Shown: positions 1 through 18,303, counted from the first letter of the stretch. The stretch: 52,735 bases of DNA from Nephromyces sp. MM_2019 (GCA_015657535.1 JADHZB010000519.1:1-52735), one strand, 5' to 3'. Notes: generated by a model not told the origin, from the sequence alone. Made by a program: numbers and translations.

Positions 1-3000
1 TTATAGTTTAAATTCAAAATTTTTTGTAATTGGTCACTATAAATACGTGCATTAGTACTTTAGTAAGAAATATAGAAAAAATTGTTAACAAAAATTTAAA
101 AAAATAAAATTAAATGTTAGATATGTCAAATAGTGTCTTGTATATATAGTGTTATGAGTTAGTAAAAATTGATTTTGTGTGTGTTATATTTATTAAATGT
201 GATAATACCATTTTATCACAAGTGAAAATTTTATGTATGTATAATCTGTAATAAATTGTAAATAGATTTTGTTACAAAATGTATTGTCTGTGTTTCGATG
301 GAATTTTTCTTACAAAAACCTTAGCTAAATTCCTATTAAAAAATATAGCTAATGTTATGTCATTAAAAGTGTTTAAAATACCTAATTATTTTTATGCTCT
401 ATTTTTTATTTAGAGCGATGTGTGTAAATTTTCAAACTACCTTTTTCATTTGGTAAATTTAATATATTTAGAATATGTAAAAAATAGTTTAAAAATTTGA
501 TTAATATATTTAATATAAATATACTTACAATTAAGTTTACTTAACAAAAAAAAATTTATTCAGTCAGTATCTGTTTATATTTATATATATTTCTATGTAT
601 GTGTGTAACATATATATATATATATATATCTATTTATATATATAGTTGGTATCTGTGGGTGTGTAATATGTGTAATTAATTTGTTATATATATATGTTCT
701 TATATATCGCTTTCTGTGTGTGTTTAACATTTGTAATTAGTTAGTTATATAAATATATTTAAGTAAATATATTTTTCACATAGTCTGTGATAAAAGTGTA
801 TATGATTACGGTATTATAAACTTGTTAATATATGTGTATGTTTTATGGGTATAAATTATTAAGTATGTATAAAGCTATGTGTGTGTATATATAATATCTC
901 TTGTAAATATATAGGATTATAATTGAGTAGGTATAGAACTGTATATATATATATATATATATTACTTAGAAGCATAGAAACATAGGCTTGCATACGTAAG
1001 TGTTAAATTGTTATAGTGTGTATGTCTATAGAAGCTATAGTATATTTGTCAAATCAGAGTAATATATCTTTTATATTAATCAATCTTTAGTAATATGCTA
1101 CTGAACTACAAGTGTAGATAGATAGAAAAACTTATTTAGTATGTAACTCATTCATTGAATGTAAATGAGTACAGCCGCTTAACAAAATTGGCAATGATGT
1201 ATAATAAATTATATATGTAAAGGTTAATGTTAATAGCTAACTAGGATTGATTAATACTTCTGATTTAGGTGTGTGTGTGTGTAATCATTTAGATTTTGTT
1301 TCAAATACACTGCTAATGTGTGTGTACTAAAATTGTGTTCAAAATAAGTGCATATATCACAGTGTCATAAAAAGTGAATAATAATATATATTGATTTCAA
1401 GTGTATAAATAAAGACAAATCAAAGCGAATATTGGGAAATCTGTGAATTCAAATCTTTTGAGAAAAAGTATTCAAATGTGCTTATATATAGGTAGGTGTT
1501 TGTGTGTGTACGCGTGTGTGTTAAACGTTACATTTTTGTAAGTTACTAAAAAATCACCTTCAAATATTTGGTACTTGTTTGAATTTTTTGCTATTTGATA
1601 ATCTAACTTACACGATTAGTATACATATGTATATAAGTGTGTATATATGTTCTTTCTGATACAGATGCTCATATATATGTATATTATATTATATTTGAAC
1701 ATATTTACACACACAAACACTCCAAAAAGTATACACATCTGCACATATGTAACCAGAGCTAGACCCACAAATAGTAAACACAAAAAAAAAATATATCCAA
1801 GCACACGTCCAAATTAAACAAAAATAACTAAATGTAAGTATACATAAGTTATATAAAAATATATTCTCACTTATGTATAGCTAAATATTTACATATATAG
1901 ACACGTTGAGTTAATTATCCTATTTTACTTTCTTTTAGAGTTAGCTAACCTTTGGTAGTTAGTTTGCTAATTATAGATAATAACAACACAATTGGGACAG
2001 TTTTAATCTAGATTTTAGCTTTATTGGTTATTTTTTAATTTTACGCCTATATTCTACTCGCACTCGTACCATATACACGCATATGACTCAGAAACAAATG
2101 CACGCACAATCTACAATTTCACACAAACGACACACTTATTAGCACTAATAACGTACATGATACATTTGAGACTTTACACACATGCACGAATTATTTTGAT
2201 ATTTGTGGGCAAGATTAAATTGGAGTACCCAAATTTATCTGGTTGAATATGTTGTATATAGTACACACACATTCTTTGATAGACCCACACCTAGCTTCCC
2301 AACTCTTTATACACACACACACAAATATGTGTGGGCCTGTTAGCCACGAATTTGTTTGTTTGTGTGTAAATAATATAACCAATTAGCAAATAATTAGTTT
2401 CGAAGTTTCTAGAGCTATTAATCTATATACCCCAACTATGAAAAGCTATTTATTACAAAAAAATACTAAAGATGCAAGAAATGACTTTCGAAATTTACAC
2501 ACAAACAATAATTTATATACACACATACGGATTAAAGCTATGTACAGCACGTTGACAAAAGTTACTCAGTATAAACTCAAATATAAGTTGTCTACACACT
2601 AATAAGAGTTATGTTCACACAATTAACATATATATACACACACTATAAATAGAGATATACATAGAGAAAAAATGCATTTTTCCTTATAAAGTACATACAC
2701 AACTACACTAATTTTATACACACTTAAACCGATACAATAAATCCATACTCCCCACTCACCCATTACAAACACACACTCCTCATCCCCCTCCCCTCCTCAC
2801 ACCTTACACTTATTATCTATAAACCCAACAAGTACACCTCTCACACACCTACACACTCACAGCATCCATTACCACACTCACCAAGCACCCACTATATATA
2901 CACACACCATAAGCATATCATTAAAGGATTGTAATTTAAGCTTGTGTGTATAATTTGAGGGTTAATACACAAAAAAAATGATAAAAGAAAAATTTCAAAG

Positions 3001-4999
3001 CATTTCATTCGGAAATTATATATATCTACACAAACACAAAATGAAATGTTAGTGTATAACAATTTATAAATATTAACAATTAACACAATTTATCAATGAT
3101 AGTATAAATCAGAGGAAATAATAGAGCATACTAATTTGCTAACAAAAGTTATACACAAACATTTAAAATAAGCATAATCAAAAGTATGTATAAATTATAT
3201 AAAGATAAAACTAGTTCTACATTATATATATATATAACCATAAGTTCTATGAAATTTAAATGAGGTGGAATACACAAAAATATAATATTTTTCTGTTAAA
3301 TAAAAAAAATTAAAGATATGAATACACACATCGAATGTATCCAACTCTGAGAAAAACAAAACAGCTCATATTTTACACACACAAACAGAATGTTCATATT
3401 CAGCTAAGAAAGCAAAAACCATTCATTTTATATACAGACAACAAGAGTTGTTTGTAATTCATTATAGAAAAAATTTTTATTTATATGCATACACCAAGTG
3501 TGTATCAACAATGAAAAGCTCTCATCCATTATATTTTATCATTTACTCACACATACATATGTATATATATATTGTGTATTCATCTATGAATTATTAAAAT
3601 AATATTTGTTATATAAAAGTCTATTATAGGGGAAAAAAAATATCATGATTTTGATTTAGATATATCTAAATTCACTAATTATACACATATTATAAAATTC
3701 TTATATAACACTGAAAAACAGGTATAAACTAATCATTAGTATATATATATATACTTATTTATTTTACACATTAATATGTATTATGTAATCTATATAGGGA
3801 TGATAACAAAATTGAAATAATTATTGCTTTGTTTACTTTAACAATTAATATATATATATATATATATATATGTGGGTATGTGTGTGTTAAAATAGATAAC
3901 ACATAAAACTATACAACCTTATTCGTTAAATTGTATTAAATGTGTAAAACTAATTTTAAACCAGTGTATAACTAAGTCTATTTATATAGTAAATAAATTT
4001 CACATTTATATATATATATTTCGAATAATCAACATATAACATAAAAATAATAATAAATATATAGGAATGTGTATATATGTGTGTTAAGTAGAAAGTTAGG
4101 TATAGGTGATGTGTAATATGTTATGTATGTGTGATGTGTTACATGTGTGTGAATTGTTAATTGTGTGTGCTGTATTAGGCGTGTGTGTTGAAAGTGTCAC
4201 AGGTAGGGTGTGTAAAGAGCAAAATCAATATCATCTAAAGAAATCAAAAGAGATTGGTGGCGTTTAGATGCAAATTTTCCAATTATAGAGGGTTGAATTA
4301 GAGGATGAATATATATATATATATGTGTATTTAGAAAATTCAAAACGTTCTAATAGGCTGACCAATTGCAGGGGCTACACCTATGTAATTAAGGTATTGG
4401 AAATATAAGAAAGTTGAATTTTTATATTAAAAATGTGAAAAAAAAATTCACAAGTCGATTGTCTGTCTATGTGTGCGTATGCGCAGGTAGACATTGTATA
4501 TATGTTTGTGCGTATTGTATATATAGTTGCTTTTATGGTATGTAAGCTTGTGTATATATATTTTTCGAATGTGTGTGTGTATGTATCTAGTGAATTTATA
4601 TGTGTGCTTATTATATATATATAGATATATATTTATATATGTGAATGTATAACTAACCATTTCGAAGTATAATTATTGGCCTATTTTTATAGCCATTGTA
4701 ACTTCTCAATATGCAAAAAAAAGATTTTGGTTTTTGTTCAGTAGGTATATTATCAAACATAGTAAACATTGGGAGTACCCTCTCTCGAATGCAATTTCCC
4801 TATACAAAAAAGTGGTGTATGTAGGGTTGTATATTACACACATATCTCCCCATCTTCCACACACCCATTTTCTCAAACAAACATCACCCTCATCCCCCAC
4901 ACACATCATCCTCATCCCACGCACGCATCACTAAAATGCCACACATGCATCACCCAAATCCCAAACACACATCATCCAAATCCCAAACACACATCACCC
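1..4999. other. Repeat-rich noncoding region, no convincing gene
   Basis: No open frame here looks like a protein; the longest are low-complexity translations of TG/CA/TA repeats. The plus strand is TG-rich at about 1-1660, CA-rich at about 1680-3580, TG-rich again at 3840-4660, then CA-rich and almost G-free at 4830-5045. (TA)n runs occur near 610, 940, 3740 and 3850. A less repetitive island lies at about 4200-4440 and is discussed as a finding. Five kilobases without a gene is long for this window, so a gene of very short exons or an RNA gene could have been missed. Confidence 0.6.
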
Positions 5000-5045
5000 T
5001 CATCCTACACACAGATCACCCTCATCCCACACCCTTCCAATCACA
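4860..5045. repeat. Degenerate C-rich minisatellite, unit about 24 bp
   Basis: About seven imperfect tandem units built around 'ACACATCACCCTCATCCCAC'. The plus strand is almost free of G. The right part overlaps the last codons of the GOST-family gene on the minus strand. The unit is close to a multiple of three, so copy changes would mostly keep the reading frame. Confidence 0.75.
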
Positions 5046-7595
5046 CGCACTTCAGATAAATTTTTTTCAATGTTAATTTGGGGCCTAAGGATATAAGTGA
5101 GTGCAGTAATAACTAACAATTGGCAGAGGCCTTCCAGAAGGTAAAATATCATAAAAATGTGTGTGTATAATAAGGTTAAGAGTTCTAGAACAAATTCAAG
5201 AGTGCAGAAGGTTATAATAACTGTGAGTGAGTGTGTTAACAATTTTCGTTTCCAGTGTAATGACTGTGCTAAATTTTCATACAAAGAAACGCGTGCAAGC
5301 TGTATAGGTATATTGAGTGATAAGATTGTTTTGAGATATAGCCATATGCAAATTATCCCTGTGAGTAGATACCAAAGTGGTTTAAAATCATTGATTTGTG
5401 TGTATACATATGATAGAGCAAATAAGAAATACGTCAATATAACCTACACACACACAAAATTGCACACACATATATACATTTTGCCAGATTGTGTGCGGGT
5501 GTGTGAAGGGGAAAGGGGGTGTGGAGATGTGTGGACTGATAGATGTGTTTGGATTTGTGGATGTATATGAATTTTCAAAAGAGTGGAGTTTAGATGAATG
5601 TGTATATTTAAAAAAATATAAACAATTATGTATAATTTTCTATATATAAATCTTGTTAGATTCGGTGATGAGAAACGTGTGTTTTAGGATAAAAAATATT
5701 GTTTATGAGGTGCTTGACTGACTGATCATAGAGTGAGTGTATATATCATAATTATAATGTAATTATACAAACTATTTTGTTCACGCATAAGGTATTTTGA
5801 AGTGAATACTAATTTATAGTTTGTCACACATCACAAGGTATTGATATAGCACGAAAATAACTTTATCTTTACATATTTATACCCCTCCAATCACATTGAT
5901 AGAGCATATACATTCACAATCTTTCTCCCCTCCACCACCCCTCTTTCACACACACATCAAACGCACACAATGATCACAATTTTTCTCACGCCTTATGAGC
6001 ACACATACTCGCCAAGTATAAGATAATAATAAATATATATACACATATATTCCATCCTCATACTACAACAGTCAAAATCTATCTTTCCAAGCTACCTTTT
6101 AAACGCTCCCTCTATACAGTCGACACCAATTTCCCCCAACATGCACACATCCCTACCCCATATACACACAAATACATACACATACACACACCCAAATAAG
6201 AATAATAGTTGTTCGTAAGCCTTTTCCAGATTTCTTAGAAAGTAATAGGTCCCCAATGAGAAAAAATGATAGGTATAGGGCACTCACATAAATGGCGTGT
6301 GTAATAAGTAAGAAAATGATGGAATTTGAGGAAGAAGTGTGTGTGCTATCAAAGCTATCTTGTTCGAAATTATATTGAATTTCAGAGGCATGACAGAGTA
6401 GCCTCAATAACAATACACCCACTAACAATTTGTAATACCGTATAGAATATTGACTCTTTGAGTTGCAGTAGTAGAATATAGTAAAGAGTATATAAATAGT
6501 CAATATAGCGGTGATTATTAAGAATGTACAATTGATTATAATGAGTGATTGATAGTGTGTAATGTAATTGCTACACCTAATAAATGAAACAAATTCAAAA
6601 TCAAAGTCTTCATCCAGTGTGTAAAATTCATCCTCTTCTACTATATACCCATAAATTATATTATTACTATTATTCTTTTCTTTACTACGTTTATTCACTC
6701 TATTTTCTCTCTTTAATAACATAAAATCGATTGTTAACACATCAAAATAATTTGTGTTTGAAATGGTGCTAACATTGAAATTATTAGGGAATTCTAACAC
6801 CAAGACGTGTGTATTATTTATAGGTGTGTATGTATCATTATTCTTTATATCTAAGCTTAGTAAGCGTGGGGGTTTATAATAGGGTTCCGTGTGTACGTAA
6901 GGCAAACTATCTGTGGGTTGTGTACCCTTTTTTCGTATGGACCTCAAAATAGTTTGTCTGTGTGCAGGTTGGGAGGATGTGGGATTAGTATGTGTAGGTG
7001 CATTGTCTTGGGTGTGTGTTGGTTGGTAGGTTGGTGGGTTAGTTTCAGTAGGTTGCGAGGGTACAGTATTTGGGGTGTGTGTAGGACCAGGTTTAGTCTT
7101 TTTTGAGGTATAATCATATGTTTGAGTGTGTTTCGAGTGTTTAACAACGTGTGTAGAATTTTGATTGTTTTTTGAAGTATTATAAGTATGTTTAGAGGGA
7201 TTAGAATGTTTAGAATCATTCCTTAAGGTTTGTATATACTTAGGTTCATATTTAAATTTATAATTGTGTGTAGAGTCTTTATAGGAGTCTTGTGTATGCG
7301 TATATGTAGGTTCTAGATCAATGTGTGAATCTCTGGAGTTTGGGTAGATTGTGTTTAAAAATCGTAATTTTGAAAGTTTTTGGATTTCAGTTTCCTCCAA
7401 ATAATAGATATATGTCCTAAATTTTTGGAGGTTTAATTCATTACAAATAAACTCATTTTGATTTGAGTTTGTTAACATACACATATTACCAAAATCCGAG
7501 TTGAAACAAATTTTTTTTTTGACATCAGAAACACTAAATTTTAGGAAATATACACTTATCCAGGCTATAACTACACACCTGAAAGAGTGTTTCAT
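5000..7595 (-). CDS. GOST-family seven-transmembrane protein (GPR107/TMEM87-like), 2 exons
   Basis: Exons 7595-6192 and 5443-5000 join in phase 0 (donor gtgtgtgtatg, acceptor tgtgtgtag) to give 615 residues. Residues 1-22 look like a signal peptide. A luminal domain follows, with a Thr/His/Pro/Asn-rich spacer at about 96-236. Seven hydrophobic segments start near 351, 388, 425, 464, 490, 537 and 560. The join rebuilds TM4, which is otherwise cut by the intron. The end 'LEGLCQLLVITALTYILRP' matches the TM7 and Arg-Pro tail of Lung-7TM/GOST proteins, and 'IQLARVSLYENL' matches their NLAKLKLF segment before TM6. Family members act in Golgi and endosome trafficking; a substrate or partner cannot be read here. 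The last residues are encoded by a minisatellite. The 748-base intron could hide a further exon, but the length already fits the family. The family call is by eye. Confidence 0.72.
5444..6191 (-). other. Intron of the GOST-family gene
   Basis: This is the longest intron in the window (748 bases). In the sense direction it opens with a TG-rich run and is dotted with (TG)n and (TA)n. I see no conserved exon inside it. Confidence 0.65.
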
Positions 7596-9246
7596 TTTAT
7601 GAACACATTACCTGAACTTATTCACACACACTCTCTGCTCTAATTTAGTGTGTGTGTAATGTAATGTGGGTATGTTATATAATATATGGTAGGTGTGTTA
7701 TGTTTAGTGGGAGTAGGAGTTGTATAGATAGAGTGTGTTATTTATATATTTAGACAGTGTGTGTTAATGTATATAGGATATGTGTTTGATATAGTGTGCA
7801 TAAGGCGTGTGTCTAATGATTATTGTGTGTGTGTGATAGTATTAGATTTTTTGTGTGGATGTCTATTGAGATACATGTGAATATAGTGTATATATGTAAA
7901 ATCTTAGATGTGTGTGTGCACCCCACGCTTGCTGTTGAAGTATGTATATATATTTAGCGCTCCTCTTGATACTAGTGTAGGATTTGTCTGTATACGTCAC
8001 AAACTATATTATATGTATATATATGTGTGAGTATATATAATTTTTTATGCTTATTTTTAAATATTACGTATCTATATATGAATATCAGCGGGTTTTTTTC
8101 ATAGATGTGTGAAATATGTTAGATCACTTTATATCCTTATTTAATCTTCATGTATATAATAATTCATTCTTTATTACAATTATATATATATATATGTGAA
8201 TATATTTTTTTTATGTACATAATGTAATATTCATTTAAGATATAAACTATACATGTGTGTGTGCATTATAATATTCTCTATATATCTATATTCCTTTTTA
8301 TCAAGTATATATAAGTCTCGATATATATATATATATAAATTTATATAGATTCATTAGTATTATTTTCTGTAAATATATGATGAGTATTGTTATAATATAT
8401 ATGTATATATAATGTATGTGTGTATATATTCTATTATGTAAACATGTGATGAGTATTACGTTATGAGAGATATATATATGTATTTATGTATAACATAGGC
8501 TTGTGTCTGTCTGGGTTGGGCCTAAGTAATTTATAAACAAATTTTATAAATTACTAAAATTTTTTTTTTTTATTTAAGCTTCAATTTTAACGTTAATTAT
8601 ATACATATATATATATATATATATAGCACTCATATATATAAAAAAAAGAAATGAAAAAAAATGTGTGAAATTAAATACATAAACATAGAGTTTAAAAAAT
8701 AAGATATATAGTAACAAATTTATTAAGAATGTGTATAAAAATGTGACCAACAGAGGTTTACTATGTGTGTGCAATTTGTTGGGAATATTTTTAATCAAAA
8801 AGACATCTATATATGTGTGTAAATTATATCTAAAAATGTGTTGCCAGCTTGTATATCATATTCCAAATGCTTATTATATATGTTTTACTACACACATTCT
8901 ATACTCGTATACATATTATAATTATGCACAACCTTAAACTATAATTACACACATACATTGTATTTTATACACAGGTGATACAGATACACAGTTATTGTCA
9001 TGTGATTGACAATAAATGTATGTGTGATTATACAATAAATGTATATGTGATTATATATACAAATACATAACACTCACTACATACATACACACACACCGCA
9101 CGCCCCACACACAAACATTTGTCTGACGACAGACTCAAAACACATAGACAAAGAGAGTAGGAGAAAATAAACTCAGAGTGTATGTGTATGCACAAACACC
9201 ACAGATAGAATTAGCGAATTTGCAAATTTCACACATGCATAATAAG

Positions 9247-9348
9247 CACACATTTACACATTCAGGCACACACACACACACATTTTTTACACATACATGC
9301 ACACACACAAACACATTTACACATACAGGCACACACACACACACATTT
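9247..9348. repeat. Direct repeat of about 38 bp, two copies
   Basis: Two nearly identical copies of a segment beginning ACACATTTACACAT, followed by a (CA)n run and ATTT, lie at about 9247-9285 and 9311-9348. They differ mainly at one base after the ACAT. Confidence 0.7.
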
Positions 9349-9944
9349 AGCTGAAAGTGCATAATTCACACAACTCTCGGTGGCATCTGTTTTGCATGTC
9401 TTTACACATTTTTATCAAAAAGCTTAATTTACGCAAAATTGTTTCTTATGTGTATAACTTTTATTGTAAATTTGTTTTAAATACATACAATGTATTTCAA
9501 CACACACACTTATTACACACATCACAATTACTCATAAATTTATTACACTCATAACAGTTAAACACGCACTCATTATACATATTTCCAATTGAATAACTAC
9601 ATACAGACGCATTTATACAAACTTTTACACCCTCAAATACTAAATATATATATACTCAATAACACTTTCACATTAATTACATTAAATAAAGTTATGATCA
9701 TTTCACACACACCTCACATACATACAACTCCAAAGCTTTTCACACTCCACGCACACACAAATCGAACCCTCTAAATATCTCATACACAAAGAACTCAAAC
9801 ACACTCCACATACCACCCAAACAACACACTCACACATGTCTACCTCTGTACACATACACACACATCCTTTATACATTATTATTTATATATATATAATTTT
9901 ATTTTGGGAACTCTGGTTTATGATGGGGTCGATACAAATACGTG

Positions 9945-10100
9945 CATAGGTGTCCCAATATATACATATATATATATGTTTATGTGTGTCCCAAAATATA
10001 TATATGAGTGCCAAAGTATATATATATATATATATATTTATGTGTGTGTTCCAAATATATACATTTATGTGTTACAAAAGTATATATATGTTTGAATTTG
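9945..10100. repeat. Degenerate minisatellite, GTGTNCCAAA plus TA-rich tail
   Basis: Five imperfect units each carry a GTGT(GT)CCCAA-like core followed by a run of TA and TTTAT or ATGTTT. Unit length varies from about 24 to 45 bases because the TA run varies. Confidence 0.65.
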
Positions 10101-10680
10101 TATTGATTTGAATTGCCTTAAACGTTTGTATTTGTAAAAATGTGCGTGTTTGTTGAAATTTGATTATATGCGGAAATGTGTATAAAAATATTAAAATATA
10201 TTATATTAATGTGTAAATACACATTTGATTGACATATCTAATAATTAAATTATTTATTTTTATAATGTAAACTTATTTTTAACTTAAGACATATTTCTGA
10301 AGTAATTGAATTCTACTTCAAATTTTAACATAAAATACAAATATACACCCACACACACAGACATTATGAAATGTATTTGTGCAAATTGCGAAAAATTTCA
10401 ATTTTTTAAGATTTTAACAAATACAATTTTGTTAAATTTTGAAGGTTTTGCAATAAATATATAATTTTACACACATTAATTATTTCATGATATTCATAAT
10501 AGTTTTATTTTATGGGTGGTGTTTTTAATTGTTAACTATAATTAACACACACACGGTATATAATCTATATACACATTTGATATATTATTTTACACCCACA
10601 ATCCCAATATATTTTGTGCACACTCACAATTACCCCAATAAATTCATTTTGAATACAACACATACAGAGCCTATATATTA

Positions 10681-11033
10681 CACCCTGGCCCTATCTACTC
10701 TTACACACACCACCATTTTTACCCACACCTCCCCTTTTCTAATTACACTCTTTTATACCTCCACACACGCTATCCCTTCATTCCCAATACCTCCATAAAC
10801 CCCACACCTCAACACGCCACAGCTTCAGATATTTTATACCGCCGCTTTTATTACTACTACCTATACACACACAAGATCCCACATATATACCTTCGCACCC
10901 TAAACTCCTTCACACACTTCCAAACATATCCAATTCCTTCACACAAACTCTCAACCTCCCAACAAACATCCCCAATATCTCGAACCCCCTACACCCAATA
11001 CCTCCTCTCACCCACCACCTCCTCCCGCACGCA
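10681..11033 (+). promoter_or_regulatory. G-depleted, C/A-rich leader upstream of PIG-F
   Basis: I count 13 G in these 353 bases while C and A dominate, directly before the PIG-F start codon. A comparable G-poor leader precedes the Derlin start, and C-poor plus-strand sequence (G-poor in the sense direction) precedes the minus-strand genes. It is probably promoter and 5' untranslated sequence; the transcription start cannot be placed. Confidence 0.5.
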
Positions 11034-11693
11034 ATGCAATTAAAAAAGGACCAAATTGTGTATTTGTTGAGGTGGGACTTATTAACGAGTATAGTGTCGT
11101 TGGTGTTGATGTTAAAGTATGGCCCATTTTCAACACACACACGCACTGAACATTTCCTCCTTATACATTTCCTGTGTAATTTGTTTTTACAAGTTGTTTT
11201 AAAATTACCGTGTGTAATTTCAATGATGAAATTATTTTCACGATTTGAAAAAATTGGGAGATGTATAATGTCATTTTTATCATGGGATATAGTCTTGATA
11301 GGTGTAATGATTATTTTGGGTGTGAATTTGACACAATTTTACACATGTGTCCTATTTTGTTCATATTTAGCAAGTATATCCTTTATAACTGTAGGCGTAA
11401 TTATACCCCAAGATCGATTACAGTCTATGATATTAAATATTATTTCAAATACCTTTATTGAGAAAACTAAGAAACGTACTACACACATTATAGGGCCTAC
11501 AAACTATGAAAAAGTTATCTTTTTGCCTGTTTTTATGGCTATTATTGGAGCTTGGTTAGCCTCTGTTTTCCTACCTTTAGATTGGCCTATGAATGAATTC
11601 TTCTTTCCCTATTTAAATATATATGGGGCAACCTTTGGGCAGTGTGTAGGCTCGATATGTAGTCTCTATTTATTCAAACATGTTCAAAAATAA
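11034..11693 (+). CDS. PIGF: GPI ethanolamine-phosphate transferase subunit PIG-F/GPI11
   Basis: Single-exon frame of 219 residues, the usual size for the family. PIG-F is a polytopic ER membrane protein that partners PIG-O (GPI13) and PIG-G (GPI7), stabilising these enzymes when they add ethanolamine phosphate to the mannoses of the GPI precursor. The diagnostic C-terminal stretch is present: 'GAWLASVFLPLDWP' followed by 'YGATFGQCVGS', matching the family GAWLGAFPIPLDWDRPWQ...YGAxxGYxxG block. Several hydrophobic segments span residues of about 14-30, 45-62, 82-105, 108-128, 163-180 and 195-212. The start is the first ATG after the G-poor leader, and I see no upstream in-frame exon. It lies head-to-head with the GOST-family gene and in tandem with ArgRS. 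Confidence 0.85.
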   Translation: MQLKKDQIVYLLRWDLLTSIVSLVLMLKYGPFSTHTRTEHFLLIHFLCNLFLQVVLKLPCVISMMKLFSRFEKIGRCIMSFLSWDIVLIGVMIILGVNLTQFYTCVLFCSYLASISFITVGVIIPQDRLQSMILNIISNTFIEKTKKRTTHIIGPTNYEKVIFLPVFMAIIGAWLASVFLPLDWPMNEFFFPYLNIYGATFGQCVGSICSLYLFKHVQK

Positions 11694-12108
11694 TGTTGAG
11701 TGTGTATGTGTGTGTAGTAGTAGTATACTGTAGTGAGGGGAATGAGTTTGTGAAGTTGTTTAGTGAGTAGGTGTATATTAGATATGTTCCTATAAATTAT
11801 AGGAACTTACAGACACTGTAATTGATTGGTATATACCCATATAATATATCTTGTACTATATATACATAAGTAATATTCATTGATATAATCTAGGTGTATA
11901 TTGTTAGGGAGTTGTATATATATTTACGTCTGTATAATTAAATTTATATATATTGATGTATATGCAGATATAAAAATTATACTCATATATACATATATAT
12001 ATTTATACATACTATATTTTTTTCATTATTTTAAGCGTTTAATTATGTAACACACAACTTTTCAAAAAAACTCCTGTGCGTGTGTTTGTTATACAAATAT
12101 ATTTATCA

Positions 12109-12140
<32 letters not shown>

Positions 12141-12441
12141 TGATGACACATAAATTATACACACATTTTAAAGAATATAACTAATGATATAATTTTATTA
12201 TATTTTTTGTAGAAAATAGTGTATTTATAAATTTTCAATTTTTCTTTTATATACAAACAAATTTAAAAATTAATTTTGTTGTTAAAATATATAAAATTAT
12301 ATATATTGTATTCATCTGCATATGTGTGCTTTGTGCTATTTGTTAAATAAATATAAAACATATTAGGTCTTTGATACATCTGAATATTGATAAATCATGT
12401 GTGTGTTTGGTGTGGTGTGTGTGTGTGTGTGGTGTGTGTGT

Positions 12442-12482
<41 letters not shown>

Positions 12483-13702
12483 TGTGAGGCTGTGGGCATG
12501 GGTGGAAAATTATAAAACCTTACAAATAAAACTATTCTTAATAAAATATGTTAATCTTAATTTATGAATTCAATATCTTAATTACTTCACCATTCTTCAC
12601 ATTAATTTATATATATATATATATATATATCATTCATGTTTATGTGTGTGTATATTAAATAACAAATGTATAAAAAAACTCAAATTAAATGAATGAAATT
12701 GAAGATTATTTAGATATTTCCCTCAATAAATTATGTGTATACTGTGTGTCAAGTGTGCGTGTAGTGTGAGATATATGTATGTATTTATAAACTAAAGTTA
12801 CACTTAAATATATATTTACATATGACAATCAAATCTATTGATACAAAATTAATTACATTTCTAACACAAATCACACACACACTAACATTCACTGTAAGTT
12901 ACATTCTGTGCCAACTTACATACACACGATACTAAAAGCACACACACAACACCAGAGCTATACACACTGACACCTAATGTTTAAAAACAAACTTACAAAA
13001 TCAACACCTTGCGAAGTACACACAGACAATACAAAATTACATATACACACATATACATATACACAAAATTGAAATGCACACACACAAATATAAGTGACTC
13101 AGTGTTCTAACAATAGTATAACAAAAACAATAGTGACTACACTTTTATAAATTTATGACATAATTTGATACAAAAAACTTACACGAATTATTAGACACAC
13201 ACGCACACACATTATTACTTACTCACACATATACATTACAACTTATACACAAGCGTTGCTACTTAAACACACACATATTTAACATAAACACATACATTCC
13301 CAAACACACATATAACCAAATACACACATTCCCAAATACACAGATTGCTACATATACATACACATTGTTACTCACACACTCAAACACATTACCATACATA
13401 GACCCGAACATATAATCACACACCCACACAAACATTAACACGTATACACACACAGATTGTACACACACATATACACTGTCTTTCCCCTATAATAACACAC
13501 ATCTTTGAGCAAGCTAAAGAATTCAATTTTATAGTCGATCTTCTTAGTTCTAAATTTTGTCAAATTTTTTGGCCAAAATCCTCTAAAGATTTTTTATTTT
13601 TTTGTCACATTTGACTGCTTTTGTTAATATCTCTGTTATACTTACAACACTTGAACTTTTGAATGTATTTGATATAACTCAAATCAATTAATTTCTACAA
13701 AA
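11694..13702. other. Spacer between PIG-F and ArgRS
   Basis: Begins TG-rich right after the PIG-F stop and stays so to about 12780, including a long (TG)n tract. It then turns CA-rich at about 12840-13490, and the last 200 bases before the ArgRS start are plainer. This is the TG-then-CA order seen in several spacers here. No gene is seen. Confidence 0.7.
12399..12486. repeat. (TG)n microsatellite
   Basis: About 88 bases of nearly pure TG with a few GG interruptions. It is the longest dinucleotide TG tract in the window. Alternating TG of this length is a classic Z-DNA-forming sequence. Confidence 0.9.

Positions 13703-18303
<4,601 letters not shown>

Larger units (their letters stand above)
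7596..11033. other. Divergent spacer between the GOST-family gene and PIG-F
   Basis: A 3.4 kb spacer holding the start sides of two genes. The plus strand is TG-rich and C-poor at about 7640-8500 (I count 4 C in 7681-7860), a plainer stretch lies at 8500-8720, then it is CA-rich at about 8890-9880, briefly TG-rich at 9950-10180 and CA-rich at 10330-11033. Two small tandem repeats lie inside. The open frames near 8574-8798 and 9135-9362 are repeat translations and not credible genes. Confidence 0.7.

Noticed and set aside
4350..4410. Resemblance of the minus strand AGCCCCTGCAATTGG to part of U6 snRNA.
   Set aside because: The invariant U6 ACAGAGA region and surrounding stems are absent.
9135..9362. 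Cys/Val-rich minus-strand frame.
   Set aside because: Direct translation of CA/TG repeats, as are the similar frames at 13259-13468, 14231-14491, 15887-16078 and 22745-23026.
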